From positions 1 to 26,199 of the IMG/VR virus record IMGVR_UViG_3300020204_000326: DNA of 26,199 nucleotides; one strand, given 5' to 3'. A model generated the notes under the pieces. It saw nothing but the letters and a program-made list of their open reading frames with translations, searched no databases and had not been told where the DNA came from. Positions 15,213 to 23,285 of this stretch are shown here, one piece after another. Position numbers and translations under genes: made by a program. How positions within the stretch are numbered: position 1 is the stretch's first letter; every line of letters begins with the position of its first letter. The DNA is from a virus.

Positions 15213-15445
15213 TACCAGTCTGGATATTCCCATTCTCTGACTGATGATGGAAATTGTTTTTTATTTTCTATAATTCTTTTTATTGAACATTCTTTGCATT
15301 CATAAGCAAAAGATGATGCAACTGGACCTCTATCCTTTCTTGTTCTATAAAAACAATCGATTAGGTTTTTGACCTCACCACAAGATCTACATTTTCTATC
15401 TGTAAGAAGTAAGTGTCCAAGTCGTATTTGTTTATCTAAGTCCAT
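15212..15445 (-). CDS. 77-residue zinc-finger protein between genes 17 and 18
   Basis: 77 residues with two CxxC knuckles, CRSC (19-22) and CKEC (50-53), 27 residues apart, enough for one structural zinc site. The spacing and flanks (KCRSCGEVKNL ... YECKECSIKR) resemble the small zinc finger often found at the N-terminus of phage HNH nucleases, but no HNH catalytic part is present. The C-terminus is rich in aromatic residues (REWEYPDW). It starts directly after the gene 17 TAA, so it is translated with the large terminase. A small DNA- or RNA-binding accessory protein, or a remnant of a nuclease gene, are both possible. I do not recognise a named family. Confidence 0.8.
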   Translation of the reverse strand: MDLDKQIRLGHLLLTDRKCRSCGEVKNLIDCFYRTRKDRGPVASSFAYECKECSIKRIIENKKQFPSSVREWEYPDW

Positions 15446-17092
15446 TTACATATATTCCCACATGTAAGAACGATCGCCATATTCATCAACAAACCACCTA
15501 TCACCATCTGCATCAACAAAACTACTACTATCTAAACCATCTGAGATAAATCCGAATGGAGACATATCTTGTTCTATTTGATTTTTCTGTTCTTCATACA
15601 ACCTTTTTCTAACGTCTTGATCCGTCAATTCTTTAAAATAATCTTGGGCAACTATCCATGCATATATCACTAAGCACATTGCCAAATCATCATTACATCC
15701 TTCCTCAGCTTCAAATGAGTTATGTTTCTGGACAAATGTTGTCAATTCTGCAATTATCTCATAATCATTGAGATATAATTTATCCTCCTCAATCATTGTT
15801 TTAAGATTGAGACATCCTACCTTTTTCACTGTTTTTGACATCTTAACTCCAAGTTGAGTTTTCTTTCCAGAAAAACCTTGTCCTACGATTTGCCCAGCCC
15901 TTCCTCTCATTGAACACATCAATAAGTTTGTGTATTCCAAATCATATTGCAGAATGCTAGCAACCTGATCTCCAACATCATTTACTTCACATAAAATATA
16001 TGCATTATTATATGCAGTAGCTGCCTCATGAATAATGCTTGGAAATAGCATTGGTTTTATCTCATTATTTCTGTATTTTGCAACAACTTTATGTGGAAAT
16101 TGAGTTATATCTAATACAACAAATGCCGAATAGTCATTACCAACCCCTCTTGCAACGTCAACCGTAATTAGATAGTCGTGGTTTTCTTCTGGATCTACAT
16201 AAACATCCAATCCAGCACTACGAGTCTTTGGTTGATCGTAGACTAAATTTCTAAGTTTAGATGGTGCTATCAGAGTATCAACTGACCCCAAAAATTCGCA
16301 TTCAAATTCAACTTTAAATTGAGACTCTGATGTGTTAGCAATTGTTTGTTTTTTCCACTCTTCATTTCTACCTGGAACTTCACTCCAATGAACATCAGTA
16401 AAAACGTATTCATTTTTTCCTTTTTCGGCATCATGCCACATTCGGTAGAAATGATTCATACCGTGTGGAGTTGAAACTATAATAACTTTGGTTTGCTTAC
16501 CAGAAGTAATAGTCGGATAAACTGACGCAAAGAAAGAATCTGCAATATGATTTGGAACGAAAGCAAATTCGTCCAAAAATAGAATGTTAAATGACATTCC
16601 TCGGACAGCAGATGCCGAAGTAGATGCTGCTAATATTTTAGATCCATTTTCAAGTTCAAGAGATCCCTTATTCCAAGATATAATACCCTGTTGCATCCAC
16701 TTTGGAAGATTTTCGTATGCAGTTTGGAGCCTATCCAGAAGTTCCCTTGCTGTTGCAGCTTTGTTTGCAAGAATACCTATATTGACATTATCGTTAAAAA
16801 CAGCATAATGCAATAAAAAAGATATCACAGTGGTAGACTTACCAGTTTGTCTTGGCATCTTACAGATATTAAATCTGTGATTGTGAAAATTATTAATTAA
16901 CTTTTCTTGGAAATGATACGGTTTGAAAGTTTGCAGACCGTGATCCAGAGTTACAATCTTTACATAATTATTTGCAAAGTAAACAGGATCATCTTTACAC
17001 TTGACAAATTCAAGAATTTGTTCTTGCGTAAATTCGATAGGTGTATTTGCTTTCTTTAAAAGCGGATTACCAAGATAAACATCATTTGACAT
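15446..17092 (-). CDS. gp17: Terminase large subunit gp17
   Basis: 548 residues, against 610 in T4. ATPase domain: Walker A RQTGKST (81-87), Walker B ILFLDE with D174/E175, coupling motif VSTPHG (206-211). Nuclease domain (RNase H-like): DVARG with D312, LCEVND with E369, and NDDLAMC with D468/D469, which correspond to the T4 acidic triad D401, E458, D542. Both activities therefore look intact. The protein pumps DNA through the gp20 portal and cuts the concatemer. Unusually, its small-subunit gene 16 is separated from it by a tiny gene and a 631-residue gene. The product starts 17 bases after that large gene. Confidence 0.97.
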   Translation of the reverse strand: MSNDVYLGNPLLKKANTPIEFTQEQILEFVKCKDDPVYFANNYVKIVTLDHGLQTFKPYHFQEKLINNFHNHRFNICKMPRQTGKSTTVISFLLHYAVFNDNVNIGILANKAATARELLDRLQTAYENLPKWMQQGIISWNKGSLELENGSKILAASTSASAVRGMSFNILFLDEFAFVPNHIADSFFASVYPTITSGKQTKVIIVSTPHGMNHFYRMWHDAEKGKNEYVFTDVHWSEVPGRNEEWKKQTIANTSESQFKVEFECEFLGSVDTLIAPSKLRNLVYDQPKTRSAGLDVYVDPEENHDYLITVDVARGVGNDYSAFVVLDITQFPHKVVAKYRNNEIKPMLFPSIIHEAATAYNNAYILCEVNDVGDQVASILQYDLEYTNLLMCSMRGRAGQIVGQGFSGKKTQLGVKMSKTVKKVGCLNLKTMIEEDKLYLNDYEIIAELTTFVQKHNSFEAEEGCNDDLAMCLVIYAWIVAQDYFKELTDQDVRKRLYEEQKNQIEQDMSPFGFISDGLDSSSFVDADGDRWFVDEYGDRSYMWEYM

Positions 17093-17109
17093 AATGAATC
17101 AACTCTAAA

Positions 17110-19005
17110 TCAACAGTTCCAGGCTCTAAGTGATTTATTAATTCTCGAATTGGGATCGTTTGCTGTTTTTGATGATGTTAGTTTCTTTTTCATTCCGGAC
17201 ATACGAGCGCAAAAACTTTTTCTACGGGGATTTCCAACTTTTTTTGATGGTGCTTTAAGGTCACTTCCTGGATTCTCACGTTCATAAGATTTGCGCCCCC
17301 TTTCGTTGAGTCCACCTTCCTTGTTCTTGCCAGCAGAACGTTGCCATGCTGCAACTTCTTCCCCCATTGTCTTCACATAATTTTTACTTGGACCTGGAGA
17401 TGCAAAACTTCTTCCTTGAGGACCAAATGCTTGTATCAATGGTTGTCCAGGTTGAATTTCTGAAATAGTATGATATAAAACTATAGATCCTGGGTAGACT
17501 TTTTGAAGTTCATCATTTATTTCTTTTTTAGTTGGGGTTTTTACTTGGGGGAAAAACATTTTAAGAGAATAATATTTTCCTCTCCAAGATAAAGTTACTG
17601 CAACTACGTTTCCAGTTTGTGCCTGAAGTCTTGTTGCTTCTTCTATTTGAGATTTAAATCCTTTAATCGGTTTTGGTTTAATCAGATCAACAACCTCTGC
17701 AAAAGTATTTCCTTCTGCATCTTCAATTGTCACATCCTCTTTTTTTACGCAATTTGGATAACGCTTTCCAAACATCGTTTTCATGCCTTTCTTTTTATAA
17801 CCAGGCCAACACTTTTCGGATAAAATATCATTTAGAATTCTATCTGTGATTTTTTCTTCAGATTTATTTCCCCAGTTGGCAGAACCTACCTTGCGACACT
17901 TTACGAGTGCTCCAGAGGCATATGCAGAAGGCCAAACGCTGTATCTTGATTTAACCTTATGATAGCAAGCATCTTTTGTACCGCTACCTTTACCTTTTTT
18001 ATCCGACTCTTCGTTCATTTCTCCACTATCAACGTAGTCTGCTGCACTATCTAGGTAATCAGCAGCTTTTGTAATTTTTGACTGCACCCATGCCTCCACA
18101 TTACCCTCACCTTTTGCCATTTTGGATTTAAGTCTCTTAGCAGCACTCATAATTGTAGAGAGTTCTGAACGAACCATAGAGTACTCGTGATCTTTTGATT
18201 TTAACACTACTGGACACCTATTTTTTCCGTGACATGGACAATCAACACCTTCTTTGGTATGATTACAAAGTTTTTTTTCAATTAAACTTACTAAATCTAT
18301 TTCTTCTTTACGTGTTTTTTCTCTAGGTGAATCAGTTGAGACATAAGTTGGCTTTGCAGCACCTGTCTTTTGTTGCTGTCCAGGATCTGCTGCCTTTTTT
18401 CTTCTTGCAGCGGATAGTCTTTCTGCTGGTGTCATACTTGCTCTTTTTGCAGAGGAGACGCATTTTGGTGTTCCCTCACCTGGTTCATCGCTCGCACAAG
18501 TGCCACCAGTTACAACATTAACCCAACCACCTTTACCATCTTTTGATTTGGATTTACCAAACCAATCACGGAGACCTTCTTCATTCATTGATTTTGTTTT
18601 CTTTTTCATCGAGTTAATGAATTTTCTGTAAACAGCAGCTTCCGAAGTTTTTCCTGCCACTCTTGCTCTTTGCTCCATAGCAATTGCTGCTTGGATTTTA
18701 TGAGCATGAGATCTTCCAGAGTTTCTTATTTTTGATACACTCTGTCTCGCAGTCTGAACATCTTTAAAACCGAGACCATGAATTGTTCCTTTTGGATCTT
18801 CATCTGTATAGAGATCTGAGTGCTTATCAGATTTATCTGGTTGTCCTGGTTTTTTTGGAATACGAGCACCCTCATCAATCGACGCACCATTTTCTTTACG
18901 AAGCATTCCCTCAGGATCAACCATAAATCCAGCAGGAATTGCTTTACACATTTTATTAGTGTAGCAATAATATTCTCCTTTAGGACAGCGACCGTTTTTC
19001 TTCAT
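17110..19005 (-). CDS. 631-residue modular Cys/Lys-rich protein inserted between genes 16 and 17
   Basis: A 631-residue basic protein built from several short modules I have seen singly in marine phage genomes. In order: a Cys-rich start CPKGEYYC..C (7-20); a helical module with AHKIQAAIAMEQRARVAGKT (101-120); GLRDWFGKSKS (144-154) with KGGWVNVVTGGTC (158-170); a Cys-rich CNHTKEGVDCPCHGKNRC (247-264); a helical module ending EAWVQSKITKAADYLDSAAD; CYHKVKSRYSVWPSAYASGA (347-366); EKCWPGYKKKGMKTMFGKRY (397-416); and a final GGLNERGRKSYERENPG plus SFCARMSGMKKKLTSSKTAND that resembles DUF6321. No enzyme motif is seen. It is probably a virion or packaging-associated protein; the function is unknown. 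Its ATG forms an ATGA overlap with the shifted frame of the small gene upstream. Confidence 0.85.
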   Translation of the reverse strand: MKKNGRCPKGEYYCYTNKMCKAIPAGFMVDPEGMLRKENGASIDEGARIPKKPGQPDKSDKHSDLYTDEDPKGTIHGLGFKDVQTARQSVSKIRNSGRSHAHKIQAAIAMEQRARVAGKTSEAAVYRKFINSMKKKTKSMNEEGLRDWFGKSKSKDGKGGWVNVVTGGTCASDEPGEGTPKCVSSAKRASMTPAERLSAARRKKAADPGQQQKTGAAKPTYVSTDSPREKTRKEEIDLVSLIEKKLCNHTKEGVDCPCHGKNRCPVVLKSKDHEYSMVRSELSTIMSAAKRLKSKMAKGEGNVEAWVQSKITKAADYLDSAADYVDSGEMNEESDKKGKGSGTKDACYHKVKSRYSVWPSAYASGALVKCRKVGSANWGNKSEEKITDRILNDILSEKCWPGYKKKGMKTMFGKRYPNCVKKEDVTIEDAEGNTFAEVVDLIKPKPIKGFKSQIEEATRLQAQTGNVVAVTLSWRGKYYSLKMFFPQVKTPTKKEINDELQKVYPGSIVLYHTISEIQPGQPLIQAFGPQGRSFASPGPSKNYVKTMGEEVAAWQRSAGKNKEGGLNERGRKSYERENPGSDLKAPSKKVGNPRRKSFCARMSGMKKKLTSSKTANDPNSRINKSLRAWNC

Positions 19006-19159
19006 TCAACTGGTTTTGACTTAGTGCTTTCACCTTTTGCTCTTTTTTTTTTCTTCCCGCACAATGAGCGCGTTGAGAAAATCCTTTTGGATTTGAGCAA
19101 TCAATACTCTTTTTATATTTATTAGTCCAGTCTTCTTGAAATTGCTTAAATGTCTTCAT
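19002..19159 (-). CDS. Small CSNPKGFSQRAHCAGRKK protein with frame break at an A10 run
   Basis: A tiny gene overlapping the gene 16 end by 14 bases. It reads MKTFKQFQEDWTNKYKKSID, then CSNPKGFSQRAHCAGRKKK, a Cys/Lys pattern recurrent in marine T4-like phages. A run of ten A residues (minus strand, 19052-19043) follows. Read straight, the frame continues with EQKVKALSQNQ to a TAA at 18980 (59 residues), overlapping the 631-residue gene by 26 bases. With a -1 shift at the A run it continues RAKGESTKSKPVE and stops at TGA 19002, making a four-base ATGA overlap with the next gene. The second ending looks more natural. Ribosomal frameshifting, transcript slippage or a homopolymer sequencing error can all explain this. 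Coordinates given are for the shifted product. Confidence 0.6.
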
Positions 19160-19583
19160 CGTTAGTTTGGGATTGTTGTTTTAACAATTTTGTTAGATCT
19201 GCTGTTGATCCAACAAAAAGTGCGTTGTTTACTGTTGTTGGACCTTTTGTCTTTTCTTCTTCAATATCTTTCAATTTCTTTTGCAAATCCATCAATTTAT
19301 CAGTTGCATCAGCAACATTTTTTATCAACTGGCCAGCAACTTCATAAGCTCTCGGCATCTCACTTTCTTGTGCTAGTTCGAGAATTCCATTAATAGCTTC
19401 TTGCCCCTTTTCTATTAAAGAATAAAGATTTCCTCTTGTGTATTCATAATCTTTTTTAACATCATTAATATCAGAACTAATCTTTTCAATTTTTTCAATG
19501 TCTGATTTTTTTTCAACTGGGATTATCTCTGCTTTAACATTAAAAGTTTCATTCAGATCGTCAAATTTTTTACTCATTTTCAT
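19146..19583 (-). CDS. gp16: Terminase small subunit gp16
   Basis: 145 residues, against 164 in T4. The shared pattern is DYEYTRGNLYSLIEKGQEAI (44-63; T4 has DYGVVRRNMHF), then ESEMPRAYEVAGQLIKNVAD (73-92; T4 has NADSPRHMEVFATLMGQM), a helical LMDLQKKLKDIEEE, and NNALFVGSTADL (118-129; T4 NATVFMGSPTEL). These helices form the ring that recognises DNA and stimulates the gp17 ATPase. It starts 6 bases after the gene 15 stop; a second in-frame ATG two codons later (MSKKFDD) is equally plausible. The following small gene overlaps its 3' end by 14 bases. Confidence 0.92.
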   Translation of the reverse strand: MKMSKKFDDLNETFNVKAEIIPVEKKSDIEKIEKISSDINDVKKDYEYTRGNLYSLIEKGQEAINGILELAQESEMPRAYEVAGQLIKNVADATDKLMDLQKKLKDIEEEKTKGPTTVNNALFVGSTADLTKLLKQQSQTNDEDI

Positions 19584-19589
19584 ATCTTA

Positions 19590-20591
19590 TCAAGAGACAG
19601 TTCCACTAAAACCAAAATCATCACCAGATTCAATTAGATCGTTATCTGCGTTAGTAATTGATTTTATCTGAGCACCTGCTAAATGTGGAGTAATAGTTGT
19701 ATTATCTTTTCCTCTTTCAACCGTAATAATATTTCCAGATTTTGCCTTTACATATAATTCTTCACCTTCAAGATCAATATATGTGTTTGTTGTAATAGTA
19801 TTGCCATCATTTACCGTAATAAGTAAATCTTCCTTGGAAATATCTTTTGTTAGATTTGTTATAACAATTCCAGTATAGTTTTTGATCGCTCTTGCTTCCG
19901 CCGAATAAACAACTTCTCTTGTAGGAGTATTTGTGGCATCTCCAGCAATGTAACTGATTGTTGTTTTCTTGATGATATCTTTTGTTGCAGATGGAACAGG
20001 TCCAAATAGATATGTTTTTACTGTAAATCTAAGAGTATGAATTAAAACTCTTCTTGTATTAAAGTCACCCTCATAATCATCCTGCATCGTAATATTTTCA
20101 AGAACGACTGGAACATCCCTTTTTTCATTAATAACATCAACTAACTCAACTGACATTGTGTATGCTGGTTGAAAATATGGTAAAATTTGTTCTACAATCT
20201 GCAAAGCATCATCATTTAATTTTGACATTATGCTTAGTTCAAACTGCATGTTATAAGGAACAGGCAGATAGACTTTCTTTGTTTCTTGACTGTTATCTAC
20301 TTGTTTAGTTGTAAAAGTTTGAGTCGTTGTTGACTTTCTTGATGGGTCATATGTCAATCCAGTAAATTCAAATGACATTCTTGGCAAGGTCATTTGAACG
20401 GCTTTGCTTAGATCTGGGGATTGATTTAGTCTTGCCAGAAATTTTTGAGTTGGTCCATATGCCAAAGGAACTTTTATCACACTCACAACATCATCAGAAT
20501 TGTCTTTATGCTTAATTGTGATGTTGTTGAATAGAGAACCGAAAGAAATAACAGTCCTCCTTAAAATTTCGTGATAAAAGTATTCAAACAT
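19590..20591 (-). CDS. gp15: Tail terminator and sheath stabiliser gp15, with C-terminal extension
   Basis: 333 residues, against 272 in T4. The start MFEYFYHEILRRTVISFGSLFNNI (T4: MFGYFYNSSFRRYATLMGDLFSNI) and the central QIVEQILPYFQPAY (T4: QIVEQILPYFQPHF) make this gene 15. The hexameric product caps the tail and joins it to the neck. The last 100 residues or so (about 230-333) have no T4 counterpart and resemble a small beta module with NTYIDLEGEELYV and ITVERGKDNTTITPHLAGA; a similar pattern appears in the 834-residue protein. An ATAAATA motif lies about 35 bases before the ATG, with a weak AGG ribosome site between. Confidence 0.93.
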   Translation of the reverse strand: MFEYFYHEILRRTVISFGSLFNNITIKHKDNSDDVVSVIKVPLAYGPTQKFLARLNQSPDLSKAVQMTLPRMSFEFTGLTYDPSRKSTTTQTFTTKQVDNSQETKKVYLPVPYNMQFELSIMSKLNDDALQIVEQILPYFQPAYTMSVELVDVINEKRDVPVVLENITMQDDYEGDFNTRRVLIHTLRFTVKTYLFGPVPSATKDIIKKTTISYIAGDATNTPTREVVYSAEARAIKNYTGIVITNLTKDISKEDLLITVNDGNTITTNTYIDLEGEELYVKAKSGNIITVERGKDNTTITPHLAGAQIKSITNADNDLIESGDDFGFSGTVS

Positions 20592-20625
20592 GATAGTGAC
20601 CTATTATAATCAAACTAATAACTAA

Positions 20626-20632
20626 TATTTAT
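20626..20632 (-). promoter_or_regulatory. gp15: Late-promoter motif ATAAATA upstream of gene 15
   Basis: ATAAATA on the minus strand in the 46-base gap after gene 14, 35-41 bases before the gene 15 ATG. It could start a 15-16-17 transcript. Confidence 0.58.
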
Positions 20633-20637
20633 GAAAG

Positions 20638-22056
20638 TTATGGCATTCCAAATGGATTCTTTTCGCTAAAATCAATTATTTTGTCTGCTTCAATCTCTAT
20701 TTCTTTATTCGATGCATATCCGTCATCAACAGGATCAACATCAATAGAACGTAAATAATGAGATGCACTTGATGCTGCCCCAACAATATTTTCTCCTGCT
20801 ATAAACTCTCCACTAACCTGAGACAGTTTTAGAATATTTGTAACAGAATTCCACGATTTAACTCTTCCAGTTACACCACTTTGAGAACCTGTGACCAGTT
20901 CATTGAATACAAAGTTTCCAGTAGAATTGAGTGATGGATTACCTATTTGAATTGTGGGGGTGGACGTAAATGCAATTCCTCCGTTCAGAATTTGAATTGA
21001 AGAAATTGTTCCTGCTGCGGAAACAATCGCAGTTGCAGCAACTGAGGTAATAACAGTCGAAATACCAGTAATTGTCACAGTTGGTGGAATTGTGTATCCA
21101 GAACCACCATTTGTAACTGTAATAATGCCAATTACTCCATTGGCAATTTCTGCAACACCAGTTGCTCCGCTACCACCTCCACCAATAAATCTCACTCCTG
21201 GTCTAGTTGTATAACCAAATCCAGCATTTGTAATTCGTACACTTTGAACAGATCTTGCATTTGGATTTGTGTTGTCGTTACATACAACAATACCTCCAAT
21301 CATTTCTGCGACAGCTGTTGCTGTTTTTCCTCCTATCGGTGCAGTTGATATTCCTACCTGAGGAACACTTGTATATCCTCCTCCTCTGTTGGTAATAGTT
21401 ATTCTTCTAACACCACCATTAACAATATTTGCAATTGCAGTTGCAGTAACTCCAACTCCAACCATTGTTAGACTTACCATGTTTCCAATTGGAGATTGCT
21501 CAGATTCCAAAGAGTCATCTCCGGTAATGAGACTATCAACCTCATCAATTCCAGTATCAATAAGTTCATCTTCATATCTGAACAGTTCACATCTTAGTTC
21601 ATATGTATATAATCCTTGAAGTTGATAGAATGGTTTTTCATGCTCAACATATTTAATTTCAAATAGTCTTTCGCCCAGAGGAAAATAAATTAGATCTCCT
21701 TCTTTTGGTCTTGTTGATAATTTTATATTTTGTTTATTCTTAATTAAAGGAGAAATATAGTTTTTAAATCTTTCTCGAGAAATAATCAAAGTTATTTCAT
21801 TCAGTGCTTGGATACCAAATTTTGACAAAATTGTTGGATTATCACTATAACCCTCATATGTGTTTACGTAAGCTTCTATTGGATATGCATTCTCAAAATT
21901 AGACTCAATAACTTCTCGTATTACAGTTCTTTCTGTAACATATGTTCGAGGTAGATAATAAACTTCCACGCCATACATTCTAAGTTGCTCATTAATCAGA
22001 TCTTGAATGAGTCCTTGTTCTGATTTGGTTCCTTGAATGAAAAATGGATTAAGCAT
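20638..22056 (-). CDS. gp14: Neck protein gp14 with an internal GGxGYT repeat domain
   Basis: 472 residues from the ATG at 22056 (MLNPFFIQGTKSEQ), the usual cyanophage gp14 start; a TTG four codons upstream is less likely. T4 gp14 has only 256 residues. The N-terminal 190 residues and the end ADKIIDFSEKNPFGMP are gp14. Between them lies an insertion (about 190-435) with four related units: GGGYTSVPQVGI, GFGYTTRPGVRF, GSGYTIPPTVTI and a degenerate GIAFTSTPTIQI, each followed by an Ala/Val/Ile beta stretch. The insertion ends in SGVTGRVKSWN, which resembles modules of other marine phage structural proteins. gp13 and gp14 form the neck that closes the filled head. Upstream gene 13 ends with TAG a few bases before this ATG. 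Confidence 0.92.
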   Translation of the reverse strand: MLNPFFIQGTKSEQGLIQDLINEQLRMYGVEVYYLPRTYVTERTVIREVIESNFENAYPIEAYVNTYEGYSDNPTILSKFGIQALNEITLIISRERFKNYISPLIKNKQNIKLSTRPKEGDLIYFPLGERLFEIKYVEHEKPFYQLQGLYTYELRCELFRYEDELIDTGIDEVDSLITGDDSLESEQSPIGNMVSLTMVGVGVTATAIANIVNGGVRRITITNRGGGYTSVPQVGISTAPIGGKTATAVAEMIGGIVVCNDNTNPNARSVQSVRITNAGFGYTTRPGVRFIGGGGSGATGVAEIANGVIGIITVTNGGSGYTIPPTVTITGISTVITSVAATAIVSAAGTISSIQILNGGIAFTSTPTIQIGNPSLNSTGNFVFNELVTGSQSGVTGRVKSWNSVTNILKLSQVSGEFIAGENIVGAASSASHYLRSIDVDPVDDGYASNKEIEIEADKIIDFSEKNPFGMP

Positions 22057-22060
22057 ATGA

Positions 22061-22906
22061 CTAACCAATCATATCTAATGGTGGAAGTTCATAAGTATTC
22101 GATATTTGTTCCATTATTAATTCAAGTTCTTTCTGTGCATCATCATATATTTGTCTCCCATTTAACTCAACTCCACCTGGAAGTTTAACCCCTTGGAATT
22201 TAATTAGATTTTGTCCCCACTGACGTTTAATGAGAGCAGTAAGATATCTTTTTAAGAAAGAATCATTCCAAACTCTTGAAAAATCGTTTGGATCTAATGC
22301 TCGATAGCAGTCTATAATTAAATAATCGCCAACCTTAACACTACCCCAATCAATATCTAAATACAATCTATCTTGCCTTTTATTAAATCTAATCATCTTT
22401 TCCGTTGTCAAAAGGAAATTCAAATCCTCCAAATATCTTTTTACCATAGCGTAAGTTAAAATTTCCATTGATCCCCAATAATAAATGTCATTAAGGAACA
22501 ACTGATACTTAATACTAAACATATTATTTGTTGTAGTATTCGTACCATCAAAGTGATATATTTTTGTAATTCCGATTACAGAAGGTGGAATTTGTAGAAA
22601 ATTACTATTTTCTTTATATGCAAAAGTAGTTGGAGTTCCGTCAATTATTGCTGTTGCGGATGTAGTTGCAATACCTACTGTTTTATTATTTCCAGGAGCC
22701 CTTCCTCTGTCAATATCATCTTGTGTTATTTGATATTTTAAGAAAGTTTGTGCAACACCATCAAAATGCCTTTCTTGAAAATATTGAACTGCATCATCAA
22801 CCAGATCTTCTATTTGCTCGTCTGCAACGTTGATTTCAAGAACTGGTGCTCCCAACTGCCTTTTGCAGTAATCAATAAGTTCTTGTCGGGTAGATGGTTG
22901 TGCCAT
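22061..22906 (-). CDS. gp13: Neck protein gp13
   Basis: 281 residues, against 309 in T4. Features are the N-terminal STRQELIDYCKRQLGAP (5-21), EINVADEQIEDLVDDAVQYF (24-43) with QERHFDGV, and a later IDIDWGSV-like stretch (YLDIDWGSVKVGDYLIIDCYR) followed by FLKRYLTALIKRQWGQNL and LPGGVELNGRQI. The protein binds the portal after packaging and, with gp14, makes the neck to which tails join. The ATG shares one base with the TAA of the 54-residue gene (TAATG). No ribosome site is evident, so translational coupling is likely. Confidence 0.95.
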   Translation of the reverse strand: MAQPSTRQELIDYCKRQLGAPVLEINVADEQIEDLVDDAVQYFQERHFDGVAQTFLKYQITQDDIDRGRAPGNNKTVGIATTSATAIIDGTPTTFAYKENSNFLQIPPSVIGITKIYHFDGTNTTTNNMFSIKYQLFLNDIYYWGSMEILTYAMVKRYLEDLNFLLTTEKMIRFNKRQDRLYLDIDWGSVKVGDYLIIDCYRALDPNDFSRVWNDSFLKRYLTALIKRQWGQNLIKFQGVKLPGGVELNGRQIYDDAQKELELIMEQISNTYELPPLDMIG

Positions 22907-23070
22907 TAGAATTTAGATATGACTTCTTGTTGTTTAAGATAAAGTTTCACATACGACTTTACATAATTACGCAAAGTTTCAATATCATCTATACTATCTA
23001 TATCCCTAGAAAGTTTTTCATATTCAAAAGACTTATTTAAGTCTTCTAAAGTAATTTTATTTGGATCCAT
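22906..23070 (-). CDS. 54-residue helical protein upstream of gene 13
   Basis: A 54-residue frame starting MDPNKITLEDLNKSFEYEKL and ending YVKSYVKLYLKQQEVISKF. It is predicted helical and amphipathic, with no Cys and no membrane segment. I recall similar short proteins next to gene 13 in cyanophages but know no function. Its start overlaps the end of the 75-residue gene by 14 bases, and its stop overlaps the gene 13 start by one base, so it sits in a tightly coupled run. Tight packing on both sides supports that it is real. Confidence 0.78.
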   Translation of the reverse strand: MDPNKITLEDLNKSFEYEKLSRDIDSIDDIETLRNYVKSYVKLYLKQQEVISKF

Positions 23071-23284
23071 TTGACAAATTCCTCAGTAAATTTTTTATTT
23101 CTTCAATATTATCTTTAATACTATTCATATCACTTTCTAAATTTTCAATTCTTTTGATTTCAAATTCCTTTGATTTTTTTAATCTCATGTAATTTTCATA
23201 TTCGTTCATATCTGTGTTTAAAATAGCTTTTGATTTTTCATCTCTCACTAGATTTGGATGCCCCTCAACTTTTAAATAATCCAT
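23057..23284 (-). CDS. 75-residue virion-type protein with C-terminal coiled coil
   Basis: 75 residues from the ATG at 23284 (MDYLKVEGHPNLVRDEKSKA), one base after the preceding TGA. An upstream in-frame start at 23299 would only add a few residues inside the previous gene. The N-terminal block VEGHPNLVRD..SKAILNTD (6-25) recalls a short domain of cyanophage tail-associated proteins. The rest (about 35-70) is a heptad-like helix with regularly spaced Leu and Ile, probably a coiled coil for oligomerisation. Function unknown; location between the 834-residue virion gene and the neck genes suggests a neck, whisker or fibre accessory. Confidence 0.8.
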   Translation of the reverse strand: MDYLKVEGHPNLVRDEKSKAILNTDMNEYENYMRLKKSKEFEIKRIENLESDMNSIKDNIEEIKNLLRNLSNGSK

Positions 23285-23285
23285 A

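Noticed and set aside
19116-19122. ATAAATA motif inside the small gene after gene 16
   Set aside because: It lies within coding sequence (NKYK) and over 100 bases from the next start, so chance is more likely than a promoter.
22057-22068. TTG start for gp14 (four extra residues)
   Set aside because: The ATG four codons later gives the familiar MLNPFF start and avoids overlap with gene 13.
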